From Schlegelella_A sp036496385 (GTDB taxonomy: Bacteria > Pseudomonadota > Gammaproteobacteria > Burkholderiales > Burkholderiaceae_C), in the NCBI GenBank assembly GCA_036496385.1, contig DASXLD010000092.1, positions 53,880 to 117,879 of the forward strand: a stretch of DNA of 64,000 bases, in the 5' to 3' direction. The notes beneath the pieces are model-generated. The model saw nothing but the letters and a program-made list of their open reading frames with translations. It was not told the DNA's origin and did not search any database. Below, in pieces: positions 44,549 to 53,832 of the stretch. A program made the translations under genes and the position numbers. Positions within the stretch are counted from its first letter, which is position 1. Each line of letters starts with the position of its first letter.

Positions 44549-47488
44549 GTGCGCCTGGCGAAGTCGTTGTGTCCCCTGCTGTGCTGTCCGTTCCTCGCAG
44601 TCGCCGGCCCCGGCCCGCTCGGAATCTCGTTCGTCGACACCGACGCGCTGCATCTGCTCTATGCCGACCCGAGCCTGACCTACCTCGTTCCGCACACCGC
44701 GCGGACGTTCAGCAACGCATTCGACTGGCAGCGGCGGATCTTCGGCTGGGAGCCCTCGGAGCGCACGATCGTGTGGCTGCGCGACTTCGCCGACTACGGC
44801 AACGCTGGCGTCTCGCCGGCACCCGACACCCTGCTGCGGATCGACGTCGCGCCGGCGGCCAACGCGTTCGAGACCAATCCGAGCAACGAGCGCATGTACT
44901 CGACGATGAACCACGAGATGGTGCACGTCGCGACGACCGACATCGCGTCGAGCGAGGATCGGCGCTGGCGCGGATTCTTCCTCGGCAAGGTGGCGCCGCA
45001 ATCGGCTCACCCCGAGTCGCTGCTCTACAGCTATCTGACGGTGCCTCGCTTCACCGTGCCGCGCTGGTATCTGGAGGGCAGCGCCGTCTTCATGGAAACC
45101 TGGATGGCCGGCGGCCTCGGCCGCGCCCAGGGCGGCTACGACGAGATGGTGTTCCGCGCCATGGTGCGCGATGACGCGCACTTCTACGACCCGCTCGGGC
45201 TCGTGTCGCGCGGCACCCGCGTCGATTTCCAGGTCGGCGCCAACGCCTATCTGTACGGCGGGCGCTTCTTCACCTGGCTTGCCTACGCCCACTCGCCCGA
45301 GAAGGTCGTCGCCTGGCTGCGGCGCGACGAGGGCAGCCGACGCCACTACGCCGATCAGTTCGAGCAGGTGTTCGGCATGCCGCTCGATCGGGCATGGCAG
45401 GACTGGATCGCGTTCGAGCATGAGTTCCAGCGGCGCAATCTCGCCGAGGTGCGCAAGCAGCCGATCACCCCGCAACGCAACCTCGCGGCGACAGCGATGG
45501 GCTCGGTCTCGCGCGCGTATCTCGACGAGGCGAGCGGCGTCCTCTATGCCGGCGTCCGCTATCCCGGCATCGTCGATCACGTCGCCGCGCTGAACATGCG
45601 CGACGGCAGCGCGCGGACCCTGGCCGAGATCAAGGGCGCGATGCTCTATTCGGTCACCTCGCTGGCGTTCGATCCTGCCCACCGGACCGCCTTCTTCACG
45701 ACCGACAATCTGGGCTTCCGCAACCTGGTCGCGGTCGACGTCGACAGCGGCAGGCAAACGCCCCTCCTGAAGGAGGCGCGCATCGGCAGCATCGCGTTCA
45801 ATCCTGTCGACCGTTCGCTGATGGGAGTGCGCCACGACTCCGGACTGGCGACGCTGGTGCGCATCCCGTATCCGTACAGCAGCTGGGAAACGGTGGCCGA
45901 GTTCGCGTACGGCGTCGTGCCGAGCGAGCTCGACGTCTCGGCCGACGGTCGGCTGCTGTCGGCCTCGATCACCGACGTCGGCGGCGACCAGTTCCTGCGC
46001 GTGTGGACACTCGCGTCGCTGCTCGCCGGAAACAGCGCCCCGTTGAGCGAGTTCCGCTTCGGCCAGTCGGCGCCCGAGAGCTTCGTCTTCACGAAGGACG
46101 GCCGCTATCTCTACGGCAGCAGCTACTACACCGGCGTCTCGAACATCTTCCGCTACGAAGTCGCGACCGGCGACGTGAAGGCGGTGTCGAACGCCGAGAC
46201 CGGGTTCTTTCGGCCGATCCCGATGGCCGACGGTCGCCTGGTCGTCTTCAGCTACACCGGCGCGGGATTCACGCCGGCGATCATCGAGCCGCGGCCGCTC
46301 GAGGACCTGAGCGCGATCACCTTCCTCGGCGCCGAAGTGGCCGCGCGCCACCCGGTCGTCACGACCTGGCAGGTGCCGCCGGCCAAAACCGTCGATTACG
46401 ACTCGCAGGTGAAGGCGACCGGTGTCTACCGCCCGCTCGACGAGCTGCAGGTGCTGAACGGGTTTCCGGTTCTCGAGGGCTACAAGAACACCGCGGCGGC
46501 CGGCTACCACCTCAACGTCGGCGATCCGCTCGGCTTTGCGCATCTCGGCGTCACCGCCGCCTATACGCCGGACCAGAACCTGCCCGGCGACGAGCGCGGC
46601 CACGTCTACGTCGACGGACACTACCTCGGCTGGCGCGCTGGCCTGGCCTGGAACCGCTCGAACTTCTACGACCTCTTCGGGCCGACGCGGCGCGGCCGCA
46701 AGGGCTACGCGGCCAAGCTCGGCTACGACCAGTTCCTGGTCTTCGAGCCGCCGAAGCGGCTCGAGCTGAGCTACGACCTCGCGTACTACGACAAGATCGA
46801 CACGCTGCCGGGAGCGCAGAACATCGAGACGACTTTCGACCGCCTTTTCACCGGCGAACTCGCGCTGCGCTACAGCGACGTCCGCCGCTCGCTCGGCGCC
46901 GTCGACGACGAGAAGGGCGTCACCTGGACGGCTGTGGCCACCGGGCATCGGATGGAGAACTCGACGGTGACGCAGCTGCGCGGCGGCTTCGACGCTGGCC
47001 TGCCATTGCCGCTCGGCCATTCGTCGATATGGTCGCGCAGCGCTGCCGGCGTCGCCAACGGCGATCGCAACAATCCGATCCTCAACTACTACTTCGGCGG
47101 CTTCGGCAACAACATCGTCGATGACGGCGCGGTCAAGCGCTACCGCGAATACCGCTCGATGCCGGGCTTTCAGATCGACGAGATCGGCGGTCGCACCTTC
47201 GTCAAGCAGACGCTCGAATGGAACCTGCCGCCGATGGTGTTCGAGTCGCTCGGCAAGCCGAGCCTGCATCTGCAATCGCTCAGGCCGGCGCTGTTCGCGT
47301 CGGCGCTGTGGATCGACGCGCAGGATGCGGCGCTGCGCAAGACCTTCGGCAGCCTCGGCGGGCAGGTCGACATGCACCTCTCGGTACTCTACTGGTACGA
47401 CATGACGCTGTCGGCCGGTTTCGCGGCCGGCTACAAGGGCTCGCGACACAGCGGCAACGAGTGGATGATCTCGCTCAAGATCCTGTGA
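44549..47488 (+). CDS. Secreted metallopeptidase / beta-propeller / beta-barrel protein
   Basis: 979 residues from a GTG preceded by GGAGGAG; a 16-residue extension to an ATG upstream lacks a ribosome site. A signal peptide (LAKSLCPLLCCPFLAVAG) leads into a gluzincin-like peptidase domain: HEMVH (122-126) with Glu123 as base and Glu176 in WYLEGSAVF as likely third zinc ligand. The middle (about 320-600) shows repeated strands as in TolB/WD-like propellers (TLVRIPYPYSSWETV, YGSSYYTGVSNIFRYEV). The last 300 residues alternate polar and aromatic residues, as outer-membrane barrels do (YDLAYYDKID, LNYYFGGFGNN), ending EWMISLKIL. An outer-membrane-anchored protease is the simplest reading. PrsW is encoded 10 bases downstream. 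Confidence 0.85.
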   Translation: MRLAKSLCPLLCCPFLAVAGPGPLGISFVDTDALHLLYADPSLTYLVPHTARTFSNAFDWQRRIFGWEPSERTIVWLRDFADYGNAGVSPAPDTLLRIDVAPAANAFETNPSNERMYSTMNHEMVHVATTDIASSEDRRWRGFFLGKVAPQSAHPESLLYSYLTVPRFTVPRWYLEGSAVFMETWMAGGLGRAQGGYDEMVFRAMVRDDAHFYDPLGLVSRGTRVDFQVGANAYLYGGRFFTWLAYAHSPEKVVAWLRRDEGSRRHYADQFEQVFGMPLDRAWQDWIAFEHEFQRRNLAEVRKQPITPQRNLAATAMGSVSRAYLDEASGVLYAGVRYPGIVDHVAALNMRDGSARTLAEIKGAMLYSVTSLAFDPAHRTAFFTTDNLGFRNLVAVDVDSGRQTPLLKEARIGSIAFNPVDRSLMGVRHDSGLATLVRIPYPYSSWETVAEFAYGVVPSELDVSADGRLLSASITDVGGDQFLRVWTLASLLAGNSAPLSEFRFGQSAPESFVFTKDGRYLYGSSYYTGVSNIFRYEVATGDVKAVSNAETGFFRPIPMADGRLVVFSYTGAGFTPAIIEPRPLEDLSAITFLGAEVAARHPVVTTWQVPPAKTVDYDSQVKATGVYRPLDELQVLNGFPVLEGYKNTAAAGYHLNVGDPLGFAHLGVTAAYTPDQNLPGDERGHVYVDGHYLGWRAGLAWNRSNFYDLFGPTRRGRKGYAAKLGYDQFLVFEPPKRLELSYDLAYYDKIDTLPGAQNIETTFDRLFTGELALRYSDVRRSLGAVDDEKGVTWTAVATGHRMENSTVTQLRGGFDAGLPLPLGHSSIWSRSAAGVANGDRNNPILNYYFGGFGNNIVDDGAVKRYREYRSMPGFQIDEIGGRTFVKQTLEWNLPPMVFESLGKPSLHLQSLRPALFASALWIDAQDAALRKTFGSLGGQVDMHLSVLYWYDMTLSAGFAAGYKGSRHSGNEWMISLKIL

Positions 47489-47498
47489 GCGCGCCGAC

Positions 47499-48524
47499 AT
47501 GCTGATGCACCAGCTGCTTGCGGCGCTGGTGGCGCTGCTGCCGGTGCTCGTCTTCCTGGCGGCGCTGCTCTGGCTCGACAGCTACAAGCTGCTCGCGCTT
47601 TCGTCCGTCGTCGCGGTGATCGGCGCCGGCGCCGTGATGGCGGCGGCGAGCTATCCGCTCAACGTAGCCCTGCTCGGCCGCCTCGACATCGGCCTCGGGG
47701 CGTTCTCGCGCTACGTCTCTCCGCTGACCGAAGAGCTGCTCAAGGCCGTGATCGTCGTCGCGCTCGTTCGCACGCACCGGATCGGCTTCCTGGTCGACGC
47801 GGCGATCTACGGCTTTGCGGTCGGCACCGGCTTCGCGCTGGCCGAGAACCTGTACTACCTGCACCGCGCCGCCGAGGCGGGCCTGGGCACGTGGATCGTG
47901 CGCGGCTTCGGCACTGCGCTCATGCACGGCGGAACGACCTCGTTGTTCGCGGTGATGGCGCTGGCCCGCATCGAGCGGGCGGCGCGCGCGAAGGTGGCGC
48001 ATTTCGTGCCTGGATTCATCATCGCAGCGCTCCTTCATTCCGGGTTCAACCACTTGAGCCACCTGCCGTTGCTCGCGACGCTCGCGACCATGCTGGTCCT
48101 GCCGCCGTTGCAGTGGCTGGTGTTCGAACGCAGCGAGCGGAGCCTGCGCAACTGGCTCGGCCAGGGCTTCGATGCCGATGCGCGGCTTCTCGAGCTGATC
48201 GGCTCCGGGAGCTTCGCCGCGTCGCCTGCCGGGCGCTATCTCGCCTCGCTTCAGCGCAGCCTACCCGGCGTGCTGCGCGCCGATGCGCTCTGCTACCTGC
48301 GGCTGTACACCGAGCTGTCGCTGCGCGCGAAGGGCATCCTCATGATGCGCGAGAACGGCTTCGAGTTCCCCCCTGCCGATGAGGAGACGCGGGCGAAGTT
48401 CACCGAGTTGCGCTACCTCGAGCAAAGCATCGGCGCCACCGGACTGCGCGCGCTCTGGCCGGTGCTGAGGCTGCGCCAGCGCGAGCTCTGGCAGCTCTAC
48501 ATGCTCGAGGGCGGCCTGGGCTGA
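47499..48524 (+). CDS. prsW: PrsW-family intramembrane metalloprotease
   Basis: 341 residues with about seven membrane helices in the first 200 residues. Active-site motifs of the PrsW/CPBP group are all there: TEELLK with Glu78-Glu79 and Lys82, FALAENLYY with Glu116-Asn117, MHGGTT with His143, and LHSGFNH with His180 and His185. The C-terminal 140 residues are cytoplasmic and helical. In Bacillus, PrsW cuts the anti-sigma factor RsiW at site 1. Here the gene lies 4 kb from an ECF sigma/anti-sigma pair and right after a secreted peptidase, so a similar release role is plausible (inference). Confidence 0.92.
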   Translation: MLMHQLLAALVALLPVLVFLAALLWLDSYKLLALSSVVAVIGAGAVMAAASYPLNVALLGRLDIGLGAFSRYVSPLTEELLKAVIVVALVRTHRIGFLVDAAIYGFAVGTGFALAENLYYLHRAAEAGLGTWIVRGFGTALMHGGTTSLFAVMALARIERAARAKVAHFVPGFIIAALLHSGFNHLSHLPLLATLATMLVLPPLQWLVFERSERSLRNWLGQGFDADARLLELIGSGSFAASPAGRYLASLQRSLPGVLRADALCYLRLYTELSLRAKGILMMRENGFEFPPADEETRAKFTELRYLEQSIGATGLRALWPVLRLRQRELWQLYMLEGGLG

Positions 48525-48574
48525 TCGCCGCAGCGCGCGTCGTACGCGAGTCGGAGCGGCAGGCGGCGCGCCGG

Positions 48575-49096
48575 CTACACGCGCCGGTGGACAGCGACCT
48601 TTTCGAGCAGCTGGAACAGCACGGTCTGCTCGAGCTCGGTGAGGTGGCCGAGCAGCTCTTTCTCCATGCCGTCGGCGATCCGGTCGGCCTTGCGCACGAG
48701 CGCGGCGCCTTTGCGCGTGAGGGCGATGAATTGCTTGCGGCGGTCGTCGTCGCTGCGGGTGCGGGTGATGAGCTCGCGTTCCTCGAGCTTGTCGCAGACC
48801 AGCGTCAGGCGGGGTGCGGAGACTTCGAGCGCGAGCGACATCTGCCGCTGCGTCACGCCCGGGTTGGCGGCGACCAGCATGAGGATGGTGAAGTCGAGCC
48901 GGCGCAGCTGGAAGGGCTCGCCGATGCGCTTCTGGAAGATCCTGAGACTCGGAATCGCCGCTTGCGCCAGGTTGTAGCCGAGCAGCTTTCGCATCCGGCC
49001 GTGATCGAGGTGCCCCGGCAATTCGCCGTCACGATGGGTCCGGCCTGCGGCGGCCGTGCCGCGCGTGGTCCTGGACGGTGGAGCGGATCTGGACAT
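48575..49096 (-). CDS. MarR-family transcriptional regulator
   Basis: 173 residues from the ATG at 49096. After a basic, probably disordered start, the winged-helix core runs LRRLDFTILMLVAANPGVTQRQMSLAL-type helices, then APRLTLVCDKLEERELITRTRSDDDRRKQFIALT with the typical DxRxxxxxLT wing. The start is uncertain: MRKLLGYNLAQ at about residue 35 is another candidate. Encoded beside the tannase gene and near the feruloyl-CoA genes, as MarR-type hydroxycinnamoyl-CoA sensors often are, so it is the likely repressor of this locus. Confidence 0.9.
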   Translation of the reverse strand: MSRSAPPSRTTRGTAAAGRTHRDGELPGHLDHGRMRKLLGYNLAQAAIPSLRIFQKRIGEPFQLRRLDFTILMLVAANPGVTQRQMSLALEVSAPRLTLVCDKLEERELITRTRSDDDRRKQFIALTRKGAALVRKADRIADGMEKELLGHLTELEQTVLFQLLEKVAVHRRV

Positions 49097-49197
49097 CAGG
49101 GCTGCATCGATGCGGAGCGCGGCGCCGGGTGCCGCACGGGCAGCGGGCGACGCGAGTGTAGGGGCGTCGCGTTCGGCGACGCCCCGCTCCGCCGCTC

Positions 49198-50901
49198 TCA
49201 CTGGCAGGTGAAGCTGCTCGCCAGGTCGACGCTGCCGCTGCCGCCGTAGCGGGCGACCTTCGGGTACGAGCAGAGCGGACGCGTTCGCGTCGGCGACCAC
49301 GCGACCGGGACGTCGACGTTCGTGCCGCCGGGATTGCTGGCGCCGCGCGCGCTCGCCACGACGCTGTCGGGCGATTGGCCATGCTCGACCCAATTGACCA
49401 GCGGCGTCAGGATGTCGAACTGATCGGTCGCCGGGCCGCCGCTGCAGTGGTTCATGCCGGGGATGAGGTACAGCCTGGCGAATGTCGACGCGTCGCCGCC
49501 GTTGCTCGCCCGCAGACCTTCGTAGAACGCGACGCTGTCGTCGCTCGAGAAGATCGGATCGCTCGTGCCGTGATAGATCAGGAGCTTGGCGCCGCGGCTC
49601 TTCAGCAGCGACAGGTCGCTCGGATGCGGCGGCGTCATGAACGAGAGCGAGTTCTCGGTGTAGGTGGCGTCGGTCGCCTGGATGTTGGCGTACAGCGTGC
49701 CGACATTGCTGGTCGCGGCGAAGGCCGGACCGTTGAAGGTCGCCGGGTCGGCGGGCGGCACCTGCCAGATGAAGCCGACCGCGCCCGAATCGAGAATCGC
49801 CGGCACCGTGAACTTCCAGAACGACCAGCCGCCGGTCGCCAGGCCGTCGTCGTACGACCAGCTCGAGTAAATCTTGGTGCCGGTGCTCGTCGTCGCGCCG
49901 GCGAACAGCGCGGCGATCGCGGTCTTCTGTCCGGCGCTGAGACAGGTGCCGTCGCGCGCTCCGCCGCACGTGGGAACGTCGCGGTTGAGATCGAACGCCG
50001 CCTGGCACGCCTTCGTATCCTGGATCAGGCCATCGGTCGCGCCGTCGAGCGCATCGCACTTGGCGGCGACGGCATCCGAGACGAGCTGGCGCTCGGCGGT
50101 CGTGAATCCGCTCGACGCGTCGCCCGGCGTCAACGCAAGACTCAGGTAGCTCTGGTAGCCGGCGATGTTGGCGGTGGCGGCGAGCGGCAGGCGCCAGCCG
50201 GGATCGCCGGCGATGATGCCGTCGTACTGGTCGCCGTAGCGGGCGGCAGCGACGAGCGCGTGCCGGCCGCCGTTCGAGCAGCCGCCGAGATACGAACGAT
50301 CGGGGCCCTTGCCGTACGCAGTCTGCAGGACCGCCTTGGCCATCGGCGTCAGCTTGGCCACGGCCTGATAACCGTAGTCCAGGCGCGCCTGCGGATCGAT
50401 GCCGAAGATCGGGTTCTGCGCCGGGTTGTGGCCCGCGTCCGAGCTGAGGACGGCGAAGCCCTGGGCGAGCGGGCTGGTCGTCGGGCCGCCGCCGAAGCCG
50501 ACGTTCGCCGGGACGACGCTGCCGTCGGTGCCGCCGTTGGCCTGATAGAAAAAGCGCCCGTTCCAGCTGTCCGGCAGGCGCATCTCGAAAGCGATGGTGT
50601 AGCTGTTGCCATCGACGGTGCTGACGCGGTCGAACATGTGGCCGGTCAGCAGGCAGTGCGACGGCACGGCGTTGCCGCCGATCTTGAGCGCGCCGGCCGC
50701 GACCGCGCTCGCCGCGGTGAAGGTCGTGTTGGCGAACGTGGCCCGTGTCGCCAGGTCGGAGCACGACGTCAGGCTGGCGCCGGTGGCGGCGCCGAGTTGC
50801 GGCACGGTGTTGTTGACGTTGTCGTTGCCGCCGCAGGCGGCGACGAGCGCTGCGATGCCGATCGCCGTTGCGCTCGGAATTCGATGCGATGCGTGTGTCA
50901 T
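49198..50901 (-). CDS. Tannase/feruloyl esterase-family lipoprotein
   Basis: 567 residues, AAGGAG six bases before the ATG. Lipobox LVAAC23. The nucleophile is Ser209 in LGGCSNGGRHAL, with the adjacent Cys208 that in this family forms a disulfide to a Cys next to the catalytic His (here MNHCSGG near 515). The catalytic Asp is likely in YHGTSDPIF. CDALDGATDGLI resembles the calcium-binding loop of the lid. It hydrolyses aromatic esters such as gallates or feruloyl esters outside the inner membrane. It supplies acids to the feruloyl-CoA synthase encoded across the divergent promoter region. Confidence 0.93.
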   Translation of the reverse strand: MTHASHRIPSATAIGIAALVAACGGNDNVNNTVPQLGAATGASLTSCSDLATRATFANTTFTAASAVAAGALKIGGNAVPSHCLLTGHMFDRVSTVDGNSYTIAFEMRLPDSWNGRFFYQANGGTDGSVVPANVGFGGGPTTSPLAQGFAVLSSDAGHNPAQNPIFGIDPQARLDYGYQAVAKLTPMAKAVLQTAYGKGPDRSYLGGCSNGGRHALVAAARYGDQYDGIIAGDPGWRLPLAATANIAGYQSYLSLALTPGDASSGFTTAERQLVSDAVAAKCDALDGATDGLIQDTKACQAAFDLNRDVPTCGGARDGTCLSAGQKTAIAALFAGATTSTGTKIYSSWSYDDGLATGGWSFWKFTVPAILDSGAVGFIWQVPPADPATFNGPAFAATSNVGTLYANIQATDATYTENSLSFMTPPHPSDLSLLKSRGAKLLIYHGTSDPIFSSDDSVAFYEGLRASNGGDASTFARLYLIPGMNHCSGGPATDQFDILTPLVNWVEHGQSPDSVVASARGASNPGGTNVDVPVAWSPTRTRPLCSYPKVARYGGSGSVDLASSFTCQ

Positions 50902-50976
50902 CTCGTCTCCTTGAGAGGAAGCGGGATCGCCCCGACGTCACGCCGGCCGTGAAGCCCCGGGTTCTTCCCCTTGCCC

Positions 50977-51004
50977 AATATAGTTTCCAGTGTTAACGTT
51001 TAAC
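50977..51004 (-). promoter_or_regulatory. Promoter with overlapping palindrome for the esterase gene
   Basis: On the minus strand GTTAAA (51004-50999) and TATATT (50982-50977) are 16 bases apart and point to the esterase gene, leaving a leader of about 70 bases. The upstream box lies inside the near-palindrome GTTAACGTTTAAC (50992-51004), a plausible MarR operator. This is the AT-richest spot of the 227-base divergent gap. Confidence 0.5.
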
Positions 51005-51128
51005 TCCCGTAATTACCCTGAGGAAGTCGCGGGTCCCGGCGTGCCGCGGAAGCGGTCGGGCCGGACGAGCGAAGCGCCGAAGGGAAGTCCCTAGGCGCTC
51101 TGGAAACCGCCTTCACTACGATCGACCG

Positions 51129-51950
51129 ATGACCTCTGCTGACCCGCACGGCGGCGGTACGCTGCCCCTTCCGTTGGCCTCGCTCGGCCTGTTGCGAATC
51201 GAGGCCCGCGGGCCCGTGCTGCACGTCCGACTGAATCGGCCGGCCAAGCGAAACGCCGTCAGCGATGCGCTCGTCGCGCAACTCCACACCGCCTTCGTCA
51301 ATCTTCCCGAGTCGACTCGCGCCGTCGTGCTGAGCGGCGAGGGCGACCATTTCTGCGCCGGCCTCGACCTCGCCGAGGTCAGCGAGCGCAGCGTCGCCGA
51401 GGGGATCGTCCACTCCCGCTCCTGGCACGCGGCGTTCCGGGAGATCCAGTTCGGCCGCGTTCCGGTGGTCGCGGTGCTGCACGGCGCGGTGGTCGGTGGT
51501 GGCCTCGAGCTCGCGGCTGCCTGCCATGTCCGCGTTGCCGAAACGAACGCGTTCTACGGCTTGCCCGAGGGGCAGCGGGGCCTCTTCGTCGGCGGCGGCG
51601 GCTCGGCACGCGTGCCACGCCTGATCGGCGCTGCGCGGATGACCGACATGATGCTCACCGGCCGCGTCTACGACGCGAGCGAAGGGTCCGCGATCGGAAT
51701 CTCGCACTATGTCGTCGAGCCGGGGCAGGGGCTCGCGAAGGCGTTCGCGCTCGCCGAGCGGATCGCCGCCAACGCGCCGCTCTCGAACTTCGCCGTCATG
51801 CACGCCCTGCCGCGCATTGCCGATATGGCGCAGGACGACGGCCTGTTCGTCGAGTCGCTGATGGCGGCGATCGCCTCGGGCGACGAAGCCGCCAAGCTGC
51901 GCGTGCGCGCCTTCCTCGAAGGCAAGGCGGCGAAAGTGAAGAAGGCATGA
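51129..51950 (+). CDS. Enoyl-CoA hydratase/isomerase-family (crotonase) protein
   Basis: 273 residues. The oxyanion-hole segments are DHFCAGLDL and HGAVVGGGLELAAA; an active-site Glu is in GLPEGQRGLF. In feruloyl-CoA pathways a crotonase hydrates feruloyl-CoA and cleaves it to vanillin and acetyl-CoA; position immediately before the feruloyl-CoA synthase fits that role, though the residues alone cannot tell it from a general hydratase. The stop overlaps the next start (ATGA). No clear ribosome site before its own ATG. Confidence 0.9.
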   Translation: MTSADPHGGGTLPLPLASLGLLRIEARGPVLHVRLNRPAKRNAVSDALVAQLHTAFVNLPESTRAVVLSGEGDHFCAGLDLAEVSERSVAEGIVHSRSWHAAFREIQFGRVPVVAVLHGAVVGGGLELAAACHVRVAETNAFYGLPEGQRGLFVGGGGSARVPRLIGAARMTDMMLTGRVYDASEGSAIGISHYVVEPGQGLAKAFALAERIAANAPLSNFAVMHALPRIADMAQDDGLFVESLMAAIASGDEAAKLRVRAFLEGKAAKVKKA

Positions 51951-53824
51951 GCGAGGCGGCGCCCGGCCGCGGTGGCGAGCGCGGCGCGCGCTATCGGCCG
52001 CTGCCGCTCGGCGGCTCGCTCGCGGCGACGCTGACGCGTCGTGCCGACGGCGCGACCCTGGTGGCCTCGCGCGAAGCGCTCGGCGCGTATCCGGCGCGCC
52101 TCACCGATCGGCTGCTCGAGCATGCCGTGCGCCATCCCGAGCGCACGCTCGTCGCCAAGCGCGTCGCCGGCGGCGATTGGCGTCGGGTCAGCTACGGCGA
52201 GGCGCTCGAGAGCGCGCGCGCGGTCGCGCAGGCGTTGCTCGACCTCGGGCTCTCGGCCGATCGGCCGGTCGCGATCCTGTCCGACAACGACATCGAGCAT
52301 CTCCTGCTCGGCCTCGGCGCGATGCTCGCCGGGGTGCCGTTCGCGCCGGTCTCGCCGGCGTATTCGCTCGTCTCGCAGGATTACGGCAAGCTGCGCCACA
52401 TCATCGGCATGCTGACGCCGGGCCTGGTGTTCGCGAGCGACGCGCGTTACGGCAAGGCGATCGCCGCCGTCGTTCCTGGCGCGACGCCCGTCGTCCTCGC
52501 CGAAGGCCGTCTCGATAACCGTACCGTGACGCCGTTCGCCGCGCTGCTCGCGACCGCGCCGACCGCCGCCGTCGACGCCGCGCACGCCCGCGTCGGCGCC
52601 GACACGATCGCCAAGTTCCTCTTCACGTCGGGCTCGACCAAGCTGCCCAAGGGCGTGATCAACACCCAGCGCATGCTGTGCTCGAACCAGCAGATGATCC
52701 GCCAGTGCTTCCCCGCGCTCGCCGAGGAGCCGCCGGTGCTGGTCGACTGGCTGCCGTGGAATCACACCTTCGGCGGCAACCACGACGTCGGCATCGTCCT
52801 CTACAACGGCGGCACGCTCTACATCGACGAGGGCAAGCCGACGCCGGCGCTGATCGGCGAGACGCTGCGCAACCTGCGCGAGATCGCGCCGACGATCTAC
52901 TTCAACGTGCCGAAGGGCTTCGAGGAGATCGCCAACGCGCTCGAGACCGACGCCACGCTGCGCAAGACGTTCTTCAGCCGCGTCAGGATGTTCTTCTTCG
53001 CCGGCGCCGGCCTCGCGCAGCCGGTCTGGGACAAGCTCGATCGCCTTGCCGAGGTGGAGTGCGGCGAGCGCATCCGGATGCTCACCGGGCTGGGCATGAC
53101 CGAGACGGCGCCGTTCGCGATCTGCGCCAACGCGCACGAGGTGAAGTCGGGCCACATCGGCCTGCCCGCGCCCGGCCTCGAGCTGAAGCTCGTGCCGAGC
53201 GGCGACAAGCAGGAGGTGCGCTACCGCGGGCCGAACGTGACGCCGGGCTACTGGCGCGCCCCCGAGCAGACCGCGGAGCACTTCGACGACGAGGGCTTCT
53301 ACTGCAGCGGCGACGCCGCCAAGCCGATGGATCCGGCGCGGCCGGAGCTCGGCTTCGTCTTCGACGGCCGCATCGCCGAGGACTTCAAGCTCTCGACCGG
53401 AACGTTCGTCTCGGTCGGGCCGCTGCGGGCCCGGATCATCGCCGCCGGCGACCCGCTGGTGCAGGACGTGGTCGTCGCCGGGATCAACCGCGACGACATC
53501 GGCCTCCTGCTCTTTCCGCGCCCCGACGCATGCCGTGCGTTCGCCGGTGCGGCCGCCGATGCGCCGCTCGCCGCAGTGCTGGCCGACCGCCGCGTCCACG
53601 AGTTCTTCCAGAGCCTCGTCGACACGCTCTGGTCGAGCGGCACCGGCAGCGCGACACGCGTCGCGCGCGCGCTCGTCCTCGTCGTGCCGCCGTCGATCGA
53701 TCGCGGCGAGATCACCGACAAGGGCTCGATCAACCAGCGCGCGGTGCTCGACCAGCGCGCTGCCGATGTCGAGCGTCTCTACGCCGGCGCCGACACCGGT
53801 GTGCTCCGGCCGCGCCGCGCTTGA
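51947..53824 (+). CDS. fcs: Feruloyl-CoA synthase
   Basis: 625 residues of the ANL superfamily. P-loop FTSGSTKLPKG (226-236), DWLPWNHTFGGNHDVG, GLGMTETAPF and the hallmark VTPGYWRAPEQTAEHFDDEGFY-type region, which matches feruloyl-CoA synthases and not fatty-acid ligases. The hinge is FDGRIAEDFKLSTG and the end has DRGEITDKGSINQRAV with the catalytic Lys. It activates ferulate, caffeate or p-coumarate with ATP and CoA. Coupled to the crotonase gene by a four-base overlap. Confidence 0.9.
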   Translation: MSEAAPGRGGERGARYRPLPLGGSLAATLTRRADGATLVASREALGAYPARLTDRLLEHAVRHPERTLVAKRVAGGDWRRVSYGEALESARAVAQALLDLGLSADRPVAILSDNDIEHLLLGLGAMLAGVPFAPVSPAYSLVSQDYGKLRHIIGMLTPGLVFASDARYGKAIAAVVPGATPVVLAEGRLDNRTVTPFAALLATAPTAAVDAAHARVGADTIAKFLFTSGSTKLPKGVINTQRMLCSNQQMIRQCFPALAEEPPVLVDWLPWNHTFGGNHDVGIVLYNGGTLYIDEGKPTPALIGETLRNLREIAPTIYFNVPKGFEEIANALETDATLRKTFFSRVRMFFFAGAGLAQPVWDKLDRLAEVECGERIRMLTGLGMTETAPFAICANAHEVKSGHIGLPAPGLELKLVPSGDKQEVRYRGPNVTPGYWRAPEQTAEHFDDEGFYCSGDAAKPMDPARPELGFVFDGRIAEDFKLSTGTFVSVGPLRARIIAAGDPLVQDVVVAGINRDDIGLLLFPRPDACRAFAGAAADAPLAAVLADRRVHEFFQSLVDTLWSSGTGSATRVARALVLVVPPSIDRGEITDKGSINQRAVLDQRAADVERLYAGADTGVLRPRRA

Positions 53825-53832
53825 GCCCGACC

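Noticed and set aside
44342..47500. 1052-codon frame antisense to the metallopeptidase gene
   Set aside because: Low-complexity Arg/Val/Ala/Asp product; the sense frame has a signal peptide and HExxH.
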